A stretch of 64,000 nt of DNA from Bin87 sp963666415 (GTDB lineage: Bacteria; Chloroflexota; Dehalococcoidia; Lucifugimonadales; UBA3495), in the NCBI GenBank assembly GCA_963666415.2, contig CAXXPD010000003.1:1054001-1118000 (forward strand), read 5' to 3'. A program made the translations under genes and the position numbers. The notes under the pieces are model-generated. The model ran no database searches and was not told the DNA's origin. It worked only from the letters and a program-made list of their open reading frames with translations. Below, one piece after another: positions 8,184 to 16,765 of this stretch. How positions within the stretch are numbered: the first letter of the stretch is position 1; each line of letters opens with the position of its first letter.

Positions 8184-8772
8184 TGTTTTCCTCCCGATTG
8201 GCGAACTGTAGACGAGGTTGGGTCGGCTCAGAGTTGCGTGCGGCGTCGAAGATTTGCAGGACGTGTTCGGCGACCTGCTCAGGAGTGCGGTCATCAGTGG
8301 GGACGGCGTGGTGCGCCCGGGCGTAGGAATCGGCGCGTTCGTTGAGCAGCTGGCTGATGCGCTCCAGGGGGTCGCCGTCGCCCAGCATGGGCCGTACCGC
8401 CGAGTTGGGGCTGCCGCGGGTGATTCGGTAGTGGATGGTTTCCGGAAGTGCAGTCAGGCAGAATACCGTACCGCTTTCGAGCAGGATTTGACGGGTGAGT
8501 TCCTGGGCGAAGGCGCCGCCGCCGGCAGAGATTATCTTGCCCCCACCTTCACACAGGGACATGGCGGCGTGGCGTTCCATGGCCCGGAACACGGCCTCGC
8601 CGTCTTCGGTGAATATGCTGTGGATGGGTTTACCGGCCCGACGCACAATCTCCTCGTCCAGATCCGCCATGTGGCGTTCGGTGACGCGGGAAATGATGCG
8701 ACCGACGTGGCTCTTTCCGGTGGCCATGAAGCCCACCAGGATGATGTTGTCAGCGACCGCCGGTTCGACCAT
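8170..8772 (-). CDS. aroK: Shikimate kinase
   Basis: A 200-residue P-loop kinase phosphorylating shikimate. The Walker A is GFMATGKS (about residues 14-21), followed by the shikimate-binding MADLDEEIVRRAG and the ISAGGGAF loop. The arginine-containing lid RGSPNSAVRPML is present. It is slightly longer than the 170-180 typical because of a C-terminal tail of about 25 residues (RNSEPTQPRLQFANREEN) that overlaps the start of aroB. The start could be ATG 8772 or the GTG immediately before it (8775). It lies 23 bases after the VOC gene. Confidence 0.93.
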   Translation of the reverse strand: MVEPAVADNIILVGFMATGKSHVGRIISRVTERHMADLDEEIVRRAGKPIHSIFTEDGEAVFRAMERHAAMSLCEGGGKIISAGGGAFAQELTRQILLESGTVFCLTALPETIHYRITRGSPNSAVRPMLGDGDPLERISQLLNERADSYARAHHAVPTDDRTPEQVAEHVLQIFDAARNSEPTQPRLQFANREENNDQL

Positions 8773-8795
8773 CACGGATTGGGCTGAAAAAGGGG

Positions 8796-9197
8796 TTACG
8801 CGGGACGGGCCGGCGCTGGAGCGTAGCCCGAGGCGGTGCAGAATTCCACGCTGTTGCCATCGGGGTCGGAAATGAAGAAGTAGGCTTGCCCGTCGTAGCG
8901 AACCCCGCCGCGCAGAATGTCGAAGCCATTGCCTTCCAGGGTGGATTGGGTGGCTTCAAGGTCGTCCACCTGAAAAGCGTGGTGGATGTTGCCGGGTTTG
9001 GCTGGGGCCTCATCGGTCTCGATAAGGTGCACCATGATGCCATTATCCAACTGCAGCCAGGTGATAGCGGGGTTGTCGACCTGGCTCTGGATCTGCTTGA
9101 TGCCCAGCAGGTTGTTGTAAAACTCCATCGCGCGGGCAGTGTCTTTGACCATGGTGGTTACGTGGTTGATCTGGCGGATTTGAATCTGTCCGGCCAT
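8796..9197 (-). CDS. VOC (glyoxalase/dioxygenase superfamily) protein
   Basis: A 133-residue single-domain vicinal oxygen chelate protein. The two beta-alpha-beta-beta-beta modules are visible: INHVTTMVKDTARAMEFYNNLLG and then NIHHAFQVDDLEATQSTLEGNG, ending with ISDPDGNSVEF. Candidate metal ligands are His12 of module one, H of NIHHA, and E of NSVEF, with the H of VHLIE in between. The start ATG 9197 has GGAGG five bases upstream. The reaction cannot be assigned. It sits upstream of aroK-aroB on the same strand. Confidence 0.85.
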   Translation of the reverse strand: MAGQIQIRQINHVTTMVKDTARAMEFYNNLLGIKQIQSQVDNPAITWLQLDNGIMVHLIETDEAPAKPGNIHHAFQVDDLEATQSTLEGNGFDILRGGVRYDGQAYFFISDPDGNSVEFCTASGYAPAPARPA

Positions 9198-9303
9198 ATT
9201 TCCTCCGGCAGGGTGCGGGTGATTGACCAAATGCGTGGTGTTCCGAGCAGATTGCCACCGTTGTCGACGTGCAGTCATCAGCGTCGGCGAAATCGTGCCG
9301 ATA

Positions 9304-9999
9304 TTATGACACAGGCAGGACGTCGAGGTTGGTGGCGCGGGCGTCACTACCTTGGTCTGGCCAGCCGCCCTCGCCTAGGAGGGGGACATAGCGACATACG
9401 CCCAGGCTTTCCGCCTTGAACCCCGCAGCAACCCGGCGTACGCGAGTCAGAGTTTGAGCCTCACGGTCGCCGATGGGTATTACCAGCCGTCCGGCTTGCG
9501 TCAGTTGGCTGAGCAGCGCTTTGGGGGCAGAGGGGGCAGCGGCGGACACCAGGATGGCATCGTACGGACCCAGGTCTGGACAACCGAGGGTGCTTGCTGA
9601 GTCAACAACACCAACGTTGGTAGTGCCGCTGCGGGCGAGGTTCTCTCGGGCGCGCTGAGCCAGTTGCGGTATGCGTTCAACGGACACGACGGCGCCGAAG
9701 GGCAGCAATTCGGCTAGCACGGCGGCCTGGTATCCGCTGCCGGCACCCACTTCCAGGACCAACTCGTCGCCACTGAGTTGCAGACTCTCTGCCGCTTTGG
9801 CCACCATGAAGGGCTGGGAGATGGTCTGGCCGTGGCCGATGGACAGGGGTATGTTGCAGTAGGCCAGATGGCGCTGGTCGACGGGGACGAACAGTTCCCG
9901 CGGCACACGGCGCATGGCATCCAGCACCGGGCTGTTTCCCAGGTGCTTGGCCAACTGGGTCAACAAACGGCTCCGCTCGATTTCGAGCTTGCGAACCAT
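9304..9999 (-). CDS. pcm: Protein-L-isoaspartate O-methyltransferase
   Basis: A 231-residue SAM-dependent repair methyltransferase that re-methylates isoaspartyl residues in damaged proteins. It carries the family N-terminal block MRRVPRELFVP, GHGQTISQPFMVAKAAE, and the SAM-binding VLEVGAGSGYQAAVLAEL. The C-terminal PIGDREAQTLTRVRR is also typical. ATG 9999 (GAGGA six bases upstream) was chosen over a further upstream start. It is cytoplasmic and the first gene of the minus-strand run pcm-VOC-aroK-aroB, with a 106-bp gap after it. Confidence 0.92.
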   Translation of the reverse strand: MVRKLEIERSRLLTQLAKHLGNSPVLDAMRRVPRELFVPVDQRHLAYCNIPLSIGHGQTISQPFMVAKAAESLQLSGDELVLEVGAGSGYQAAVLAELLPFGAVVSVERIPQLAQRARENLARSGTTNVGVVDSASTLGCPDLGPYDAILVSAAAPSAPKALLSQLTQAGRLVIPIGDREAQTLTRVRRVAAGFKAESLGVCRYVPLLGEGGWPDQGSDARATNLDVLPVS

Positions 10000-10139
10000 G
10001 GCAGTCCTCGGTATCTGAGTCCTCTCGGTAAGCATCTGTTGCCGATTACACTATAGCACTTTCGCAAAATTTTCCGGCGCGTTGTGCCTGCCAAATTTCG
10101 TCGCGCCATTGCCGTCGCACAAGGGCTTGCGATTCTCAC

Positions 10140-10276
10140 GTGTACGCACTTAATCTGTCATTGCGAGGAACATTGCGACGTGGCAACCTTGATGAGATTG
10201 AACATACGTCGACGAACCGCCGTTGCTACGGCGACGGGATTGCCACGGTACGCTCGCGATGACAAAGTGGGCACGC
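10140..10276. repeat. 137-bp imperfect palindromic repeat, copy 1
   Basis: Its ends are inverted: GTGTACGCACTT...TGTCATTGCGAGG on the left against the reverse complement of CTCGCGATGACAAAGTGGGCACGC on the right. The centre holds CCGCCGTTGCTACGGCGACGG. A copy of the same length and organisation, about 80% identical by eye, lies at 24220-24356, and a half copy inside 744-866. It is non-coding and could fold into a long hairpin or be a non-autonomous mobile element. It fills most of the 10000-10377 gap. Confidence 0.75.
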
Positions 10277-10293
10277 ATGAGCGTCCGGTTCAA

Positions 10294-10322
10294 TTGACCC
10301 TCGGATGTCGTTGTGCTAGGAT
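10294..10322 (+). promoter_or_regulatory. Sigma70-type promoter of the heme cluster
   Basis: TTGACC at 10294-10299, a 17-nt spacer, TAGGAT at 10317-10322, with TGC directly before the -10. It lies 56 bases before the regulator ATG at 10378 and just downstream of the palindromic repeat. It is the only convincing promoter seen before the tetrapyrrole genes. Confidence 0.65.
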
Positions 10323-10377
10323 TTGGGCGCAAAACTCATTGGCAGCACCGGTTTGTTGAGAATTCTACAGGTTTTAA

Positions 10378-11007
10378 ATGGCAACGGGTACTCAGAATAT
10401 ATCGCGCTGGATGTCGTTGGGCGAAGTTAGCCGTACGCTGGACATCAATGAGGCCACGTTGCGCCAATGGGCCGACCGGGGTCGTGTGCCGGTGTTTCGG
10501 ACGCCGGGCGGACATCGGCGGTTCTTGCGCGAAGACGTCGAAGCCCTGATGCAGGGTTCAGTCAGCGCCACAACCACCGGGCCCGACCCGGAGGAGATGG
10601 TGCTGCGTCGAATCCGGCGCAAATTGAGCCAGATGGATCCATCGGTGCAAACCTGGATTGGCGGGTTTCAGGCCGAGGGCCGCGACCGCATGCGGTTGTT
10701 CGGCCGGCGGCTATTGTCCCTGCTGTTGCAGGAAGGGCTGAAGGGGCGTGGCCGACGTAAAGGTGAAACCCTGTCGGAGAGCCACATGCTGGGCCACGAA
10801 TACGGTACCGAAATGGCAGATCGCGCGGTGTCGCTGTCCGACAGCGTGCAGGCGTTCCTGTTCTTTAGACAGGCCGTGGTGGAAGTGGTGCGGCCGGAAC
10901 AGTTGAAGCAGGTGATTGAAATTTCCGACCGGGTGCTCCTGGGTCTGGTGGACGCATACGGGGCCAGGTTGACCGATATTAACGCAGCAGCCGACCAGAA
11001 CGCGTAA
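10378..11007 (+). CDS. MerR-type HTH regulator with RsbRD_N-like sensor region
   Basis: A 209-residue DNA-binding protein. Residues about 11-58 form a MerR/excisionase helix-turn-helix (MSLGEVSRTLDINEATLRQW, then FRTPGGHRRFLREDVEAL). Residues about 85-200 are helical and resemble the N-terminal sensor domain of RsbR-type stressosome proteins (VSLSDSVQAFLFFRQAVVEV, LVDAYGARL); this second match is by eye and less certain. It is the first gene downstream of the 10294 promoter and lies 28 bases before the siroheme decarboxylase gene, so it may control the tetrapyrrole operon. The ligand is unknown. Confidence 0.75.
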   Translation: MATGTQNISRWMSLGEVSRTLDINEATLRQWADRGRVPVFRTPGGHRRFLREDVEALMQGSVSATTTGPDPEEMVLRRIRRKLSQMDPSVQTWIGGFQAEGRDRMRLFGRRLLSLLLQEGLKGRGRRKGETLSESHMLGHEYGTEMADRAVSLSDSVQAFLFFRQAVVEVVRPEQLKQVIEISDRVLLGLVDAYGARLTDINAAADQNA

Positions 11008-11035
11008 CTGGCGGGCGGCAATAAAGAGAGGCGAG

Positions 11036-12118
11036 ATGACCACCGGAACGATGGACATTACGGACCGCAAGCTACTGAACATTATCCAGACCGAGTTCCC
11101 GGTCGCGGAAGAACCGTACCGAGCGGTCGCGGAGCAGCTGGGCATCGCCGAGGCGGATGTTCTGGAGCGGCTGGCCGAGTTGAAACGCCAGAACGTGGTG
11201 CGTCAGGTCAGCGCGATTTTCGACACGCGACGGCTGGGTTACAAGACTACGTTGGTGGCCTTCGCCTATGCCGACCTTGACCTGCACAGCGGGGCAATTT
11301 TCATCAACCGACACCCCGGCGTCAGCCACAACTACGCCCGGGAAGGTTCCTACTACAACCTCTGGTTCACGCTGGCCGTGCCGCCGGATGGCGACCTTGA
11401 GGCGACTGTCCGATGGATGGCGGAACAGACCCATGCAATCGAGTTTCGCGTTATGCCGACCATCCGTTTTTTCAAGATTGGCGTGAACTTCGATATGGTC
11501 AAGCAGCGCAGCGACGCCCACAACTATAGTCCCGATGGCATCGGCAACCCGCAAATTCCGTCGGCCGGCTGGAACCAGGCGCAGCAGATCACCGACTGGG
11601 ACAAGGACGTGATCAGGGAGGCGCAGGAAGACCTGCCGCTGGTGTCGCGCCCGTTTGATCCGATGGCCGCTCGATTGGGGTTGTCCGTGCCCGAGTTGTT
11701 CGCCCAGTTGGCGGAGTACCAGGAGCGCAAATTGATGCGTCGGTTCAGCGCGGTGCTGCACCACCGACGCTCCGGGTTCCGGGCCAACGCTATGATTGTG
11801 TGGAAGGTTCCGCCGGAACGGTCGGAGGAAGTGGGCATGATAATGGCCCAGAATTCGGCGGTGACCCACTGCTACGAGCGTCCTACGTTCCCGGACTGGG
11901 AATACAGTCATTTCACCATGGTACACGCGCCGACGCGGGACGAGTGCGAGGATATCGGTAGGGATATTGCGGAGGCAACCGGCATCACCGACAACCTGCT
12001 GCTTTACAGCACGCGCGAGTACAAAAAGACTCGCGTTCGCTACTTTGTCGAAGACTACGAGCGGTTTTGGGATACTGCCGAGGAGGCCGAAGCATTGGCC
12101 GAGCCGGTGGGTGACTGA
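11036..12118 (+). CDS. Fused AhbA-AhbB/NirDL-type siroheme decarboxylase
   Basis: A 360-residue protein made of two Lrp/AsnC-like siroheme decarboxylase modules. Module one (about 8-165) has a winged helix (DRKLLNIIQTEFPVAEEPYR, VVRQVSAIFDTRRLGY) and GVSHNYAREGSYYNLWFTL. Module two (about 185-345) has RLGLSVPELFAQLAEYQERK, MRRFSAVLHHRRSGF and AVTHCYERPTFPDWEYSHFTM. In AhbA/AhbB and NirD/L/G/H the complex removes the C12 and C18 acetate carboxyls of siroheme to give didecarboxysiroheme. Single proteins are about 150-170 residues, and fusions of the NirDL kind are known. The operon context with precorrin-2 dehydrogenase and CobA supports the assignment. AhbC and AhbD are not in the window, so heme b versus heme d1 as end product cannot be decided. 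Confidence 0.85.
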   Translation: MTTGTMDITDRKLLNIIQTEFPVAEEPYRAVAEQLGIAEADVLERLAELKRQNVVRQVSAIFDTRRLGYKTTLVAFAYADLDLHSGAIFINRHPGVSHNYAREGSYYNLWFTLAVPPDGDLEATVRWMAEQTHAIEFRVMPTIRFFKIGVNFDMVKQRSDAHNYSPDGIGNPQIPSAGWNQAQQITDWDKDVIREAQEDLPLVSRPFDPMAARLGLSVPELFAQLAEYQERKLMRRFSAVLHHRRSGFRANAMIVWKVPPERSEEVGMIMAQNSAVTHCYERPTFPDWEYSHFTMVHAPTRDECEDIGRDIAEATGITDNLLLYSTREYKKTRVRYFVEDYERFWDTAEEAEALAEPVGD

Positions 12119-12127
12119 CGTCGACGC

Positions 12128-12187
12128 CGGACGGTTAGCCATCACGTACAGTTATCCACCACGGACGGTCATCCCTCACGGGCAGTT
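12128..12187. repeat. Two 26-nt direct repeats upstream of the precorrin-2 dehydrogenase gene
   Basis: Units at 12128-12153 and 12162-12187 share 21 of 26 positions (CGGACGGT...CAC...CAGTT) with a period of 34. They lie in the only sizeable gap (133 bp) of the tetrapyrrole operon and could be a regulatory site. No clear promoter was seen there. Confidence 0.35.
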
Positions 12188-12251
12188 CCCGCCGACGTTT
12201 TACCGTACCTGGCTCACTCGCCGATCTCTAGCTTACGTCTGGATTGCATAA

Positions 12252-12971
12252 ATGCCTGAATATTATCCCGTCTACCTGAACCTGACTGGCAAGTGCTGCG
12301 TGATTTTGGGCGGCGGCACCATTGCACAGGGCAAAATTGCGGCCCTCAGGGACGCCGGCGCCAGCATCACGGTGATCAGTCCGGAAGCCACTGATGGGAT
12401 CAAGCGGGCCGCCCAGCGCCGGGACGTTACCTGGCTGGAACGAGAATACGAGCCGGGAGACCTGGAGGGTGCATTCATCGCGGTGGCCGCCACCAACGTG
12501 TGGCACGTGAATCGGCAGATTCATGAGGAAGCTGAGGCCAGGGGCGTATTGCTGAATGTCGTTGACGACCCCGACCAATGCTCGTTTATCGCCCCGTCGA
12601 TAGTGCGGCGGGACCCGATAACGCTGGCGATATCAACCGGCGGGGCCAGCCCTGCTCTGGCGCGCAAAATGCGCGAAGTTCTGTCCGAGGCGCGGGTGTT
12701 GCAGTGGGCCGAACTGGCTGGCGCGCTGGCGCAGGCGAGGCGGGTCATCAAGGACCAACGGACGATCATCGACCCGACACGTTGGCAGTGTGTCATCACC
12801 GAGGGCCTGCTGGAACTGACGCGAAATGGCGGCGATGCTGAGGCGGTCGCCATCATCCTGAATCAGTTGCAGGACTCGGAGATACCGGAGATGTGCTCTG
12901 ATTTGTCGAAATGCCGTCCCGGGGGCTGTGCGAAGCGGGCCGCCCTGCGAGCTGCTGAGGCGGTACGTTGA
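12252..12971 (+). CDS. Precorrin-2 dehydrogenase/sirohydrochlorin ferrochelatase
   Basis: A 239-residue Met8p/CysG N-domain protein. It oxidises precorrin-2 to sirohydrochlorin with NAD+ and, in bifunctional members, inserts iron to give siroheme. Visible are the Rossmann loop VILGGGTIAQGKIAAL at the N-terminus, NVVDDPDQCSFIAPSIVRR and the dimerisation/active loop ISTGGASPALARKMRE. The C-terminus adds a Cys-rich tail (MCSDLSKCRPGGCAKR) not typical of CysG. The ATG 12252 has a poor ribosome-binding site. Its stop TGA overlaps the TTG start of hemA. It supplies siroheme for the decarboxylase upstream. The symbol is left open because the ferrochelatase activity is unproven. Confidence 0.88.
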   Translation: MPEYYPVYLNLTGKCCVILGGGTIAQGKIAALRDAGASITVISPEATDGIKRAAQRRDVTWLEREYEPGDLEGAFIAVAATNVWHVNRQIHEEAEARGVLLNVVDDPDQCSFIAPSIVRRDPITLAISTGGASPALARKMREVLSEARVLQWAELAGALAQARRVIKDQRTIIDPTRWQCVITEGLLELTRNGGDAEAVAIILNQLQDSEIPEMCSDLSKCRPGGCAKRAALRAAEAVR

Positions 12972-14251
12972 GCCTGCTAGTGCTGGGCTTGGACCACCGC
13001 ACGGCGCCGGTGGACGTGCGCGAGCGGTTGAGCGTGGAGCGGGAACAGTTGCCCGACGCGCTGGAACAACTCGCGGCCTACGTTCCGCAGTCGGTGATTC
13101 TGTCCACCTGCAACCGCACGGAGATTTACACTTACGACCGGGACGATATTGGCCTCGTGGGGCGCGTCGGTAATTTTCTGATTGGCTATTCGGGGATCGA
13201 AGGGCCGGCGCTGGAGCGGCACCTGTACCAGGCTTGGGAAGGCGAGTGTGTACAGCACCTTTTCCGGGTTGCTGGCGGGCTGGAATCAATGATTGTGGGC
13301 GAGCGGCAGATTTTGGGTCAGGTGCGGGCATCCTTCAGCACGGCCAGCCAAACGGGATCCGTGCAGAGCCCGTTAACCAGGGTGTTCCACGGCGCCTTGC
13401 GGGCCGGCCGACGGGTGCATCGTGAAACCAACATTGGCCGCCACTCGCGGTCGGTGAGTCGGGCTGCCGTGCAGCTTGCCAGGGGGATGTTCGACCGACT
13501 GGATAATCGTCGGGCGCTGGTCATCGGGGCCGGCGACGCCGGTCGCATGGTGGCTCGGGCGCTGGGCGACGCTGGGGTCAAGGCAATTACCGTTACCAAC
13601 CGTACTCAGTGGCGCGCGGAAGACCTGGCGAAAGAGCTGGGCGGCGTCGCGGTGCCTTTTGAGGGTCTGCAAAGCGCGCTGGCCGACGCCGATTTGGTAA
13701 TTAGCAGCACGGGTTCGCCCGGTTACGTGGTAGATACCGGGATGGTGTCCGAAGCCGTGCGCAACCGGGGCGCTTCAGATCCATTGATGCTGATTGACAT
13801 TGCCGTTCCCCGCGATGTCGAGCCCGCGGTGGCGGAGCTGGATGGGGTGCGGCTGTACGACATTGACGCGCTGGGCCAGGTCGCAGAAACCGCGCTGGAC
13901 AGTCTGGACGCCGAGGTGAGGGCCGCGACCGAAATTATCGACGAGGAATGGACCAGGTTCGTCGAGCGGTGGAATTCGTCGGACACGCTGGAACTGGTTG
14001 CGGCGATGCGGCAGCGCGCGGAGCAAGTGCGACGACTGGAAGTGGAGCGAACGCTCAAACAGCTGGGCGCCGATGCAGATGGAGCAATGGCGGAACGGCT
14101 GCATGCCATGACTGCTGCGTTGGTCAAGAAATTGCTGCATCAGCCGACGGTTGGCCTGCGCACCGGCGACAGCAGTTCGGTGTTTCCGGTGGCCCAACAA
14201 CTCTTCGACACTGACGCCACCAAACCCGGCAGAGGCCGTGGCCGCCGGTAA
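12968..14251 (+). CDS. hemA: Glutamyl-tRNA reductase
   Basis: A 427-residue NADPH enzyme making glutamate-1-semialdehyde from Glu-tRNA, the first committed step of C5-pathway tetrapyrrole synthesis. The catalytic Cys48 is in ILSTCNRTEIY, followed by GLESMIVGERQILGQVR, the NADPH-binding VIGAGDAGRMVARAL (about 190-204), and the C-terminal dimerisation helix with MRQRAEQVRRLEVERTL. The start is TTG 12968 overlapping the stop of the preceding gene, implying translational coupling. The 3' end overlaps hemC by 14 bases. Confidence 0.95.
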   Translation: MSLLVLGLDHRTAPVDVRERLSVEREQLPDALEQLAAYVPQSVILSTCNRTEIYTYDRDDIGLVGRVGNFLIGYSGIEGPALERHLYQAWEGECVQHLFRVAGGLESMIVGERQILGQVRASFSTASQTGSVQSPLTRVFHGALRAGRRVHRETNIGRHSRSVSRAAVQLARGMFDRLDNRRALVIGAGDAGRMVARALGDAGVKAITVTNRTQWRAEDLAKELGGVAVPFEGLQSALADADLVISSTGSPGYVVDTGMVSEAVRNRGASDPLMLIDIAVPRDVEPAVAELDGVRLYDIDALGQVAETALDSLDAEVRAATEIIDEEWTRFVERWNSSDTLELVAAMRQRAEQVRRLEVERTLKQLGADADGAMAERLHAMTAALVKKLLHQPTVGLRTGDSSSVFPVAQQLFDTDATKPGRGRGRR

Positions 14252-15179
14252 AGGGCCGCGCACCGTGGTGCGGGTGGGCACCAGGGGTAGCCGGCTGGCC
14301 CTGATCCAGACTGACTTGACGCTGGCTATCCTGCAGGCAGCGTTCCCGGACGTGTCCTTTGAGGTTGTAACCGTTACAACCCAGGGAGACGCCAATCAGA
14401 CGGCGCCGTTGGCCGGAATGGGCCTTGGTGTGTTTGTCAAAGAGATTGAGCGCCGACTGGAAGCCGGCGATATCGACATGGCCGTGCACAGCCTGAAGGA
14501 TATGCCCACCGTGTTGCCGGCGGGAATGACCATCGGGGCCGTGCTGGAGCGGGCCGACCCGCGAGATGTGCTGGTTACGCACCTGGGCACGGGTCTGGCG
14601 GATTATCCGTCGGGGGGATTGATTGGCACCAGCAGCCCACGGCGGGCGGCCCAGATTGCCGGCAGCCGTCCCGACGTTGCCATTGTGCCGATTCGAGGCA
14701 ACGTTGAGACTCGGCTCCGCAAAGCCGGCGGAGAGGAATGTGACGGAACGGTGGTGGCCGCCGCCGGGTTGCTCCGTTTGCGCATGGCTGACGTAATCAC
14801 CGAGTACCTGCCGCCGCAGGAATTTGTCCCGCCGCCGGGCCAAGGCGCGATGGCGGTGGAGATTCGCACGGACGACGACTGGATGCGCGAGGTGGTGTCC
14901 TCGGCGCACCATCTGGCGACGGGTGCGGCGGTTAATGCCGAGCGGTCGTTTCTGGAGGTGTTGGGCGGGGGATGTCAGGTGCCGGTGGGGGCTCATGCCG
15001 ATACGGTCGGCACAGATGCTACGCGGTTGGAGTTGAACGTGTTCCTGGCATCGCCCGACGGCAGCCGGGCTTACCGTGCCACTGTCAATGGCGCTACGGT
15101 TGATCCGGCTGACCTGGCATCGGCGGCGTGGGAGCAGTTGCGGCAGCAGGGCGCGGACACGCTCCTGACCAGCGTTTAG
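14238..15179 (+). CDS. hemC: Hydroxymethylbilane synthase
   Basis: A 313-residue porphobilinogen deaminase, assembling four porphobilinogens into hydroxymethylbilane. It has RVGTRGSRLALIQTD at the N-terminus, HSLKDMPTVLPAG, the arginine block GTSSPRRAAQI with VPIRGNVETRLRK, and the dipyrromethane-cofactor cysteine in GGGCQVPVGAH. The GTG start at 14238 gives a normal family length and has AGAGG upstream; an ATG-like start at 14151 would add 29 unrelated residues inside hemA. It overlaps hemA and lies 25 bases before the cobA-hemD fusion. Confidence 0.93.
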   Translation: MAAGKGPRTVVRVGTRGSRLALIQTDLTLAILQAAFPDVSFEVVTVTTQGDANQTAPLAGMGLGVFVKEIERRLEAGDIDMAVHSLKDMPTVLPAGMTIGAVLERADPRDVLVTHLGTGLADYPSGGLIGTSSPRRAAQIAGSRPDVAIVPIRGNVETRLRKAGGEECDGTVVAAAGLLRLRMADVITEYLPPQEFVPPPGQGAMAVEIRTDDDWMREVVSSAHHLATGAAVNAERSFLEVLGGGCQVPVGAHADTVGTDATRLELNVFLASPDGSRAYRATVNGATVDPADLASAAWEQLRQQGADTLLTSV

Positions 15180-15204
15180 CGTACGCCGAGTCGAGCGTCA
15201 GGCA

Positions 15205-16740
15205 GTGAGCGCGTCAACGGGCAAGGTTTATCTGGTGGGAGCAGGGCCGGGGGACCCGGGTTTGCTCACGGTGAAGGGCGCGAGAGCGCTCGCCGCCGCC
15301 GATGTGGTCGTGTATGACCGGCTGCTGGACCCATCGTTGTTGACGCTGACCAGGGAGACGGCCCGCAGCATCTTCGTTGGCAAGGAACGGGGACGCCAGG
15401 CGCTGTCGCAGGGTGAAATCAATGACCTGCTGGTGTCGGAAGGGTTGGCTGGCAATTGCGTGGTGCGGCTGAAAGGCGGCGATCCGTTCGTCTTCGGGCG
15501 TGGCGGCGAAGAAGCGATGGCGCTGGCCCACGCTGGGGTGTCCTACGAGGTGGTCCCGGGCGTTACCTCGGCTATTGCAGCGGCAGCCTACGCCGGTATC
15601 CCGGTAACGCACCGCGGTGTCTCGACGGCGGTAACCATCGTTACGGGCAGCGAAGACCCCACCAAGGGTGAAACGTCCACGCCATGGCCGGCGTTGGCCA
15701 GGACTGGCGGCACGCTGGTGGTGCTGATGGGTTGGGCGACCCTCCCCGGCATTATCACGACGCTGCAGGATAACGGCATGGCCGCCGACACACCGGTTGC
15801 GCTGGTGCAGTGGGGTACGTGGAGCCGGCAAAAAACCGTATCGGGGACACTGGCCGACATCGCGAAACGCGGTAAGGCGGCCGGCATCGGGTCTCCGGTG
15901 GTGGCAATCATCGGTGCGGTGGCTGCGCTGCGCGATGACATCGCCTGGTTCGACCGGCGTCCGTTGTGGGGCAAGCGCGTGCTGGTAACGAGGTCGCGCA
16001 CCCAGGCATCGCATCTGATTGAGTTATTGTCCGAGTTGGGCGCGGAACCCATCGAATTGCCGTCTATCGAAATTGGGCCGCTTGAAGACTATGGCGAACT
16101 GGACGGCGCGTTGACTGAGACGGCCGGCGTGAAGGGTCGCTGGATTATTTTCGCGAGCGCCAATGCCGTTGAATACGTGTGGGCCCGGTTGCAGGCGATG
16201 GGGCATGACGCCCGTTACTTCGCCGGCGCGACCATAACTGCCATTGGGCCAGCGACTTCGGATGCGCTGGTCAGGCGTGGCATACAGCCCGATTTCGTGC
16301 CGCAACGGTCGGTGTCGGCAGAGGTTATTGCCGAGCTGGAGGGTCGGGACTGGAACGACCGTCTGGTGCTACTGCCGGGGTCTGCGATCGGCCGGGATGA
16401 GTTGGCGAGCGGCTTGGCGAGGCTGGGCGCGAACGTCCGCAGGGTTGCCGCCTACCGGAACGTGCGCCCCGAGGGTATTGCAGCCCAGGCAATCGAGACG
16501 CTGCAAAAAGGGGTCGATGTGGTAACCTTCACGAGTTCGTCTACGGTGCGAAACCTGCTGGAAATACTGGGCGAACAGGGCGATTTGCTGCGCGGTAGCG
16601 TTACGGCGTGCATCGGGCCGATTACCGCCGCCACCGCCGTCGAGAGCGGGTTGCAGGTTGACATAATAGCCGATACGCACAATGTGGAAGGGCTGGCCGA
16701 CGCGCTGGTCAGCCATTTTGTCGACGGCCGCGACGTTTAG
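15205..16740 (+). CDS. Uroporphyrinogen-III C-methyltransferase/uroporphyrinogen-III synthase fusion
   Basis: A 511-residue two-domain enzyme. Residues 1-245 are a CobA/SUMT methyltransferase (VYLVGAGPGDPGLLTVKGA, VVRLKGGDPFVFGRGGEEA, VVPGVTSAIAAAAYAGIPVTHRG), which makes precorrin-2. Residues about 255-505 are HemD (WGKRVLVTRSRTQASHLIELL, WIIFASANAVEYVW, VVTFTSSSTVRNLLE), which cyclises hydroxymethylbilane to uroporphyrinogen III. The fusion is known in clostridia and Chloroflexota and links production of uroporphyrinogen III directly to siroheme. It starts at GTG 15205. No hemE is present in the window, which fits the siroheme-dependent route. Confidence 0.92.
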   Translation: MSASTGKVYLVGAGPGDPGLLTVKGARALAAADVVVYDRLLDPSLLTLTRETARSIFVGKERGRQALSQGEINDLLVSEGLAGNCVVRLKGGDPFVFGRGGEEAMALAHAGVSYEVVPGVTSAIAAAAYAGIPVTHRGVSTAVTIVTGSEDPTKGETSTPWPALARTGGTLVVLMGWATLPGIITTLQDNGMAADTPVALVQWGTWSRQKTVSGTLADIAKRGKAAGIGSPVVAIIGAVAALRDDIAWFDRRPLWGKRVLVTRSRTQASHLIELLSELGAEPIELPSIEIGPLEDYGELDGALTETAGVKGRWIIFASANAVEYVWARLQAMGHDARYFAGATITAIGPATSDALVRRGIQPDFVPQRSVSAEVIAELEGRDWNDRLVLLPGSAIGRDELASGLARLGANVRRVAAYRNVRPEGIAAQAIETLQKGVDVVTFTSSSTVRNLLEILGEQGDLLRGSVTACIGPITAATAVESGLQVDIIADTHNVEGLADALVSHFVDGRDV

Positions 16741-16765
16741 TCGACGATAACGAGGAGGCTTCACC

